This document shows, one piece after another, positions 14,999 to 17,315 of a stretch of 17,315 bases of DNA (position 1 is the first letter of the stretch; every line of letters begins with the position of its first letter). The notes beneath the pieces are model-generated. The model saw nothing but the letters and a program-made list of their open reading frames with translations. It had not been told where the DNA came from and did not search any database. This DNA comes from Coriobacteriales bacterium (GTDB lineage: Bacteria > Actinomycetota > Coriobacteriia > Coriobacteriales > UBA8131). Location of the stretch: positions 1 to 17,315 of the forward strand of contig JAITEK010000087.1 of the NCBI GenBank assembly GCA_031282085.1. Direction: 5' to 3'. Position numbers and translations under genes: made by a program.

Positions 14999-15753
14999 TG
15001 TTCCTCCCTCTCCTTCAGGGCTCGGTACGCTTGGGCCGCTTTTGAGAAGCCGCGCGGATACAGGTGGAGCGCATCGAGCGCGTGCGTCAGCGGCAGAGGC
15101 AGCGGCGCCGTGGTCTTGAGCTCCATGAGACAGGCGGCAGGCGGCAGAAGCGGGTGGGCGCCGCGCATATCTTCCACATCCCAACTGCCCTTACCCCAGC
15201 CCAGATTGCTGTCGAGCGTCAGCCGCAGGGACACGCCGGTGGCATGGTAGCAATAGGCACGCCGCTCATATCCCACGAGAAACGACGGCGTGAGCGCACC
15301 GTAGCACTCAAGCGCCCCGTACATCTCATTGATAATCTGGCGATTGAGCGCGACCTTCGCATTGTCGCCACGTAATGACGAGAGCGGCACAACGCCGTCC
15401 TCAACAAAACGGCGCGCGTCACGCAGGGTCATCAGTACGCGACGTTTATACACCGTCTTACGGTATTTTTTCTTAATCTCAAGGAACACGGGGTGATTGT
15501 CGTCCTGGATGATGCCATAGCTGCGCACACGGAGCTTCTCCTTAAAGACCGGCTTCTCTATTGAGCGCCGAATGAGCAGATGGCTGGGGGTGTCGAGATA
15601 GAGGCTGCGGATGAGGATAGAGCTGCGGCCATCCGGTTCAAGCGCGGAACCACAACGCGCGAGCAACTTCTCAGCCATACCTGCCTCAAGCAGATATTTC
15701 TTCTCTTGGCGCTCAAAAACGTTGAGTACGCTGTGCTGCGGGCCATCCTCCAT
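14995..15753 (-). CDS. VTC-domain (polyphosphate polymerase-like) protein
   Basis: The 252 residues form one VTC/CYTH-like triphosphate-tunnel domain. Visible tunnel motifs are FERQEKKYLL (13-22), SLYLDTP, KLRVRSY, VFLEIKKKYRKTVYKRR, LRLTLDSNL and CLMELKT, then LYPRGFSKAAQAY at the end. Yeast VTC4 uses this fold to make polyphosphate from ATP; bacterial homologues are annotated as polyphosphate polymerase domain proteins, and their product is mostly untested. It has no membrane segment of its own, and the next gene (DUF4956), overlapping by 4 nt, could supply that. It is first in the three-gene operon. ATG 15753 has GAGG about 6 nt upstream. The upstream gap faces the divergent PpiC gene and probably holds its promoter, but I could not pick a convincing one. 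Confidence 0.85.
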   Translation of the reverse strand: MEDGPQHSVLNVFERQEKKYLLEAGMAEKLLARCGSALEPDGRSSILIRSLYLDTPSHLLIRRSIEKPVFKEKLRVRSYGIIQDDNHPVFLEIKKKYRKTVYKRRVLMTLRDARRFVEDGVVPLSSLRGDNAKVALNRQIINEMYGALECYGALTPSFLVGYERRAYCYHATGVSLRLTLDSNLGWGKGSWDVEDMRGAHPLLPPAACLMELKTTAPLPLPLTHALDALHLYPRGFSKAAQAYRALKEREEQ

Positions 15754-15897
15754 GCTGCCTCACTTCATGGCACTGTTCAAATTGGTTTCGTCCATCCAAC
15801 AGTTTAGGCTTCAAGCCTTAAAGCTACCTGAAAGACCGTCCCGTCCCGTCCCCCTCTGTCTCAGCCCCGTACGTTTCAGGGTGTATTCAGGTTGCGA

Positions 15898-15906
15898 TGA
15901 TATACT
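15898..15906 (+). promoter_or_regulatory. Extended -10 promoter for the PpiC-type gene
   Basis: TGATATACT is an extended -10 box (TG, one base, TATACT) 44 bp before the preferred start codon of the divergent PpiC gene. No good -35 box is seen 16-18 bp upstream, which is common for extended -10 promoters. Transcription from about 15912 would make an ATG at 15917 nearly leaderless, so the ATG at 15950 fits better. Confidence 0.5.
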
Positions 15907-15949
15907 GGTGATGTAAATGGTCATCACCATCGATGAGGCAGGGGACAGC

Positions 15950-17209
15950 ATGCCCAAAAAGCGCTGGTTAACGCAGAGCAGGACAAAGCAGGACAGTCAG
16001 TCTGACTCAAACAGGAGTAAGACTGCGCAAAATGTCGACATGCCCCTCGACACGCCACTCTCTCAGAAGTTGTTACCCTTTAAGACCGTTGTGACGTTGG
16101 GTGTTGTTGGCATCCTTGTGGCTTTTGGTATCGGTTTTGTTGTCGGTCACTTCGCTGAGATCTCCCTGCCGTCGTTCTCGCCCGGTACTGACGACGCCAC
16201 GGCACAGGCTGACAGTGTGGCTGCTCAAGTTGGCGATGTGACGATTATGGAAAGCGAGGTCACCAACTACATCGAGACCAATATGCGCGTGGACTCGACC
16301 ACCGGAGAGACGTTGAGTGACGAGGACTGGGTATCCTATCTGGAATCATATGGTTGGACGCCTGAAACCCTGCGTGAGGCAGTCATTCGCAATGTGTTGG
16401 CCCTGCCCTCAGTAATCGTTACCGAAGCCGCCAACGCTGGCATTACACCAGATGAAAGTGAGATCGAAGCCCAGCTCAAGGAAAAGAAAGACAGCGTGGG
16501 AGAAGACGGTTGGACGGATTGGCTGGCAGAGAACGGCTATCGTGATGAAGCCGAATATGTGCTCAATCTTCGGGCCCAAGCCGTCTACGAAGAGCTGATG
16601 GCAACAAACGCATCGGTAAGCGACCCAACGCAGGACGAGATCGACGCCTACATCAAGTCGTCTGCATCCGCTTATGCTGGGCCGCGGGTAAGCATCATCT
16701 ATCTGCCCTATAGCGAAGAGGGCTCTGCAACGGCGGAGGAAGGCTACGACAACGCCGAAACAGCGCGCAGCAAGGCCGATGATGTTATCGCGCGACTGAC
16801 AGCCGGTGAGGACTTCGCTTCTTTGGCCGACGAATACAACATCTCAGGTATGACTGATGCCGGTGGCGACATCGGCTGGGGCAGCGCCAGCTCTCTGCCG
16901 GAGGTCTGCACCACGGCACTGGAGACAATGAGCGTGGGCAGCTTCAGCAGTGTCCTGGATGACGGCTCGGCATTGTATATCGTCAAAGTCACCGACGAGT
17001 ATGTCCTGCCTGAGGACGGGACAGTTGACCTGGCTGGCGTACCCGAGAGCATCAAGACGCTGCTCAACGATCAGCTGGTCGCGACAAACCAGTCGAATGT
17101 CGCAAGCGCCTACTATAATGAACTTGTCGAGTCCCCCCTGATAACCATCAACCCCATGCCCGAGGGACTTCCTTACGCTGTGGACATGGGCACGAACAGC
17201 GGCGAATAA
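15950..17209 (+). CDS. Membrane-anchored PpiC-type (parvulin) peptidyl-prolyl isomerase
   Basis: This foldase of 419 residues probably acts on secreted proteins outside the membrane. Residues 1-45 are polar and basic (cytoplasmic). One helix spans 46-68 (TVVTLGVVGILVAFGIGFVV). Residues ~85-240 form a SurA-like helical region with VAAQVGDVTIMESEV. Residues ~245-360 are the parvulin domain: VSIIYLPYSEE, ARLTAGEDFASLADEYNIS, GGDIGWGSASSLP and GSFSSVLDDGSALYIVKV. The absence of a lipobox distinguishes it from PrsA. I chose ATG 15950, preceded by AGGGGA; an in-frame ATG at 15917 would add 11 residues. The gene reads away from the VTC operon. It ends at 17209, and the remaining 106 bases show no recognisable gene or terminator. 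Confidence 0.88.
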   Translation: MPKKRWLTQSRTKQDSQSDSNRSKTAQNVDMPLDTPLSQKLLPFKTVVTLGVVGILVAFGIGFVVGHFAEISLPSFSPGTDDATAQADSVAAQVGDVTIMESEVTNYIETNMRVDSTTGETLSDEDWVSYLESYGWTPETLREAVIRNVLALPSVIVTEAANAGITPDESEIEAQLKEKKDSVGEDGWTDWLAENGYRDEAEYVLNLRAQAVYEELMATNASVSDPTQDEIDAYIKSSASAYAGPRVSIIYLPYSEEGSATAEEGYDNAETARSKADDVIARLTAGEDFASLADEYNISGMTDAGGDIGWGSASSLPEVCTTALETMSVGSFSSVLDDGSALYIVKVTDEYVLPEDGTVDLAGVPESIKTLLNDQLVATNQSNVASAYYNELVESPLITINPMPEGLPYAVDMGTNSGE

Positions 17210-17315
17210 GGTTCAGGCACGTCGGGGAACAACACCGATCTGCTCGCCGCCCTTTACAAAAATTGCCTGATAGGTGTAGCTCAGGCCAGCTTCCTAGCGG
17301 GGTGTTGAGGGGTTA

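Noticed and set aside
15803..15822. Imperfect palindrome TTTAGGCTT/AAGCCTTAAA between the VTC and PpiC genes
   Set aside because: One extra base breaks the symmetry and no matching site is seen elsewhere, so an operator call is not supported.
17210..17315. Possible RNA gene or terminator at the right edge
   Set aside because: Only short 5-bp pairings can be found, with no tRNA signature or T-run; the window ends too soon to judge.

Overview
The window is about 60% GC and looks like an obligate or facultative anaerobe, probably a high-GC Gram-positive of the Coriobacteriia (gut actinobacteria) type. The inference rests on a one-subunit pyruvate:ferredoxin oxidoreductase, a selenium-dependent-type xanthine dehydrogenase, a membrane-anchored parvulin and a putative surface lipoprotein. 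The exact taxon cannot be read from the sequence.

Region 1 (2-7604) is a purine/heterocycle catabolism locus. A 5'-truncated ssnA amidohydrolase, an 851-residue molybdenum hydroxylase (xdh) and a YgeZ-type hydantoinase (hyuA) lie in a row on the + strand, followed by an XdhC-type molybdenum-enzyme maturation factor. Converging on xdhC from the - strand is a MocA-like nucleotidyltransferase fused to an HD domain, expected to cytidylate the molybdenum cofactor. ssnA, xdh and hyuA match the E. coli ssnA/xdhD/hyuA (ygeZ) group; xdhC and the MocA-like protein supply the cofactor.

Region 2 (7855-12389) holds nifJ (PFOR), preceded on the same - strand by a YhbD-like MerR-type regulator. The regulator gene has a clear promoter containing a perfect 8-bp inverted repeat, and one arm of that repeat recurs upstream of nifJ. 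Region 3 (12468-15753) is a - strand operon encoding a VTC-type (polyphosphate polymerase-like) protein, a DUF4956 membrane protein and a beta-helix carbohydrate-binding lipoprotein. The first two genes overlap as ATGA. Region 4 (15950-17209) is a divergent, membrane-anchored PpiC-type peptidyl-prolyl isomerase. The last 106 bases hold nothing I can name.

The most unusual signal is between genes. Eight copies of a palindromic element (GTCA... stem, 4-7-nt loop, ...TCCA) occur in the intergenic spaces, and their stems change by compensated substitutions. Two roughly 190-bp composite blocks of such hairpins lie as inverted copies around hyuA-xdhC-mocA. The last 75 nt of each block forms a near-identical three-hairpin leader ending 18-19 nt before the start codons of hyuA and mocA. 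All seven differences between the two leaders are either in loops or pair-preserving.
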